A DNA stretch of 30,726 bases from DATDPY01 sp964395765 (GTDB taxonomy: Bacteria; Bacteroidota; Bacteroidia; Cytophagales; Cyclobacteriaceae): contig CAYNCU010000018.1 of the NCBI GenBank assembly GCA_964395765.1, forward strand, positions 1-30,726, written 5' to 3'. This document shows, piece by piece, positions 30,325 through 30,726 of this stretch. Position 1 is the first letter of the stretch. The number at the start of each line of letters is the position of its first letter. The notes under the pieces are model-generated. The model made no database searches. It worked only from the letters and a program-made list of their open reading frames with translations, and was not told where the DNA came from. Position numbers and translations under genes: made by a program.

Positions 30325-30726
30325 ATGAAATCGCTGAAATTCCCGGCTTTTTTAGCCCTACTATTTCTTTGGGGTTTAGCTACTAAAGCCCAGCAACCGT
30401 CATCTCAACAAACCGAACATGTCTGGTGGAAGGAAGATATCCATTTAACCAGGGTAGATTCCGCCCGAATGAAAAAGATGCCCCTGGTTTCTGTAAGGGG
30501 GAATAAATTAATTAATGATAAAGGTGACACTCTTCTTTTCCGCGGCTTGTCTATCGCAGATCCGGATAAAATTGAGCATGAGGGGCATTGGAATAATGAG
30601 CTTTTCAGAAAAATCAAGGACATGGGCGCCATGGTTGTCAGAATACCCGTGCATCCCATTGCCTGGCGCGAAAAGACACCCGACAACTACCTCGTTTTGC
30701 TTGACCAGGCAGTAAATTGGTGCACT
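30325..30726 (+). CDS. Glycoside hydrolase family 5-like (cellulase-fold) protein, 5' part only
   Basis: The frame opens at ATG 30325, 27 bases after the propeller gene's stop, and stays open to the end of the window (134 codons). A signal peptide (MKSLKFPAFLALLFLWGLAT-KAQ) is followed by a GH5/cellulase-like beginning: VSVRGNKLINDKGDTLLFRG (the usual 'G-x-x-L-x-x-x-x-G-x-x-x-x-x-R-G' lead-in), then LSIADPDKI, then FRKIKDMGAMVVRIPVHP and W, where the family has 'G-x-N-x-V-R-I-P'. The acid/base and nucleophile glutamates lie beyond the window. Probably an exported endo-glycosidase; the substrate cannot be told. Confidence 0.8.
   Translation, partial: MKSLKFPAFLALLFLWGLATKAQQPSSQQTEHVWWKEDIHLTRVDSARMKKMPLVSVRGNKLINDKGDTLLFRGLSIADPDKIEHEGHWNNELFRKIKDMGAMVVRIPVHPIAWREKTPDNYLVLLDQAVNWCT

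Noticed and set aside
1..30726. CRISPR array, prophage, insertion sequence, defence or toxin-antitoxin system
   Set aside because: No regularly spaced repeats, transposase, integrase, phage structural genes or small toxin-like gene pairs were found on either strand.
1..30726. tRNA or rRNA genes
   Set aside because: No cloverleaf with TTCGAATC-type T-arm context or rRNA-like segment was seen in the intergenic regions.

Overview
The window looks like a chromosome segment of a Bacteroidota bacterium, probably a free-living member of the Cytophagales/Chitinophagales/Sphingobacteriales type. The grounds are an outer-membrane barrel protein with a carboxypeptidase-D-like N-terminal domain, a LytS-type histidine kinase with a LytTR regulator, PadR with 'prefix-domain' FtsX permeases, a DUF5916 protein, many exported proteins with SPI or SPII signals, weak Shine-Dalgarno sites, and promoters of the form TTG-N19-TAnnTTTG. 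No rRNA, tRNA, transposase, CRISPR array or phage gene was seen. The genes look chromosomal and mostly intact; the first and last genes run off the window.

Layout. (1) 1-2.1 kb: the 3' end of a secreted FG-GAP/ASPIC-UnbV protein, translationally coupled to a polytopic RnfD/NqrB-like protein. This is the UnbV-UnbU pairing known from enediyne clusters. A heptad tandem repeat and a convergent DUF2461 gene follow. (2) 2.1-7.5 kb: two glnK-amtB nitrogen-sensing/ammonium-uptake cassettes in the same orientation, each behind a long AT-rich upstream region, separated by an antisense gene for a methyltransferase with an export signal. Both PII proteins keep the ATP-binding residues but differ from canonical PII at the 2-oxoglutarate/Mg positions and at the modification tyrosine. 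The first cassette has a leader full of hairpins. (3) 7.5-14 kb: an outer-membrane beta-barrel protein facing a LytS/LytTR two-component operon that continues into a barrel-like exported protein and an S41 peptidase lipoprotein. (4) 14.4-17.7 kb: a CxxC thioredoxin-like lipoprotein, a DoxX membrane protein and a DUF5916 outer-membrane protein. (5) 17.8-20.1 kb: a secreted right-handed beta-helix protein and an exported alpha/beta hydrolase. (6) 20.3-26.1 kb: PadR regulator plus two tandem, paralogous MacB/FtsX-like permeases, bracketed by two copies of a short repeat. (7) 26.4-30.7 kb: cold-shock protein, FKBP lipoprotein, NodB-type deacetylase, a beta-propeller protein and the start of a GH5-like glycoside hydrolase.

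Taken together this is housekeeping plus envelope/accessory DNA. No defence or mobile system was found. The points most worth a second look are the duplicated glnK-amtB cassettes with altered PII ligand residues and a structured leader, the UnbV-UnbU pair whose RnfD-like partner lacks a recognisable flavin-attachment motif, the exported methyltransferase, and the repeat that brackets the permease pair. All domain calls were made by eye from the translated sequence; no database search was possible.
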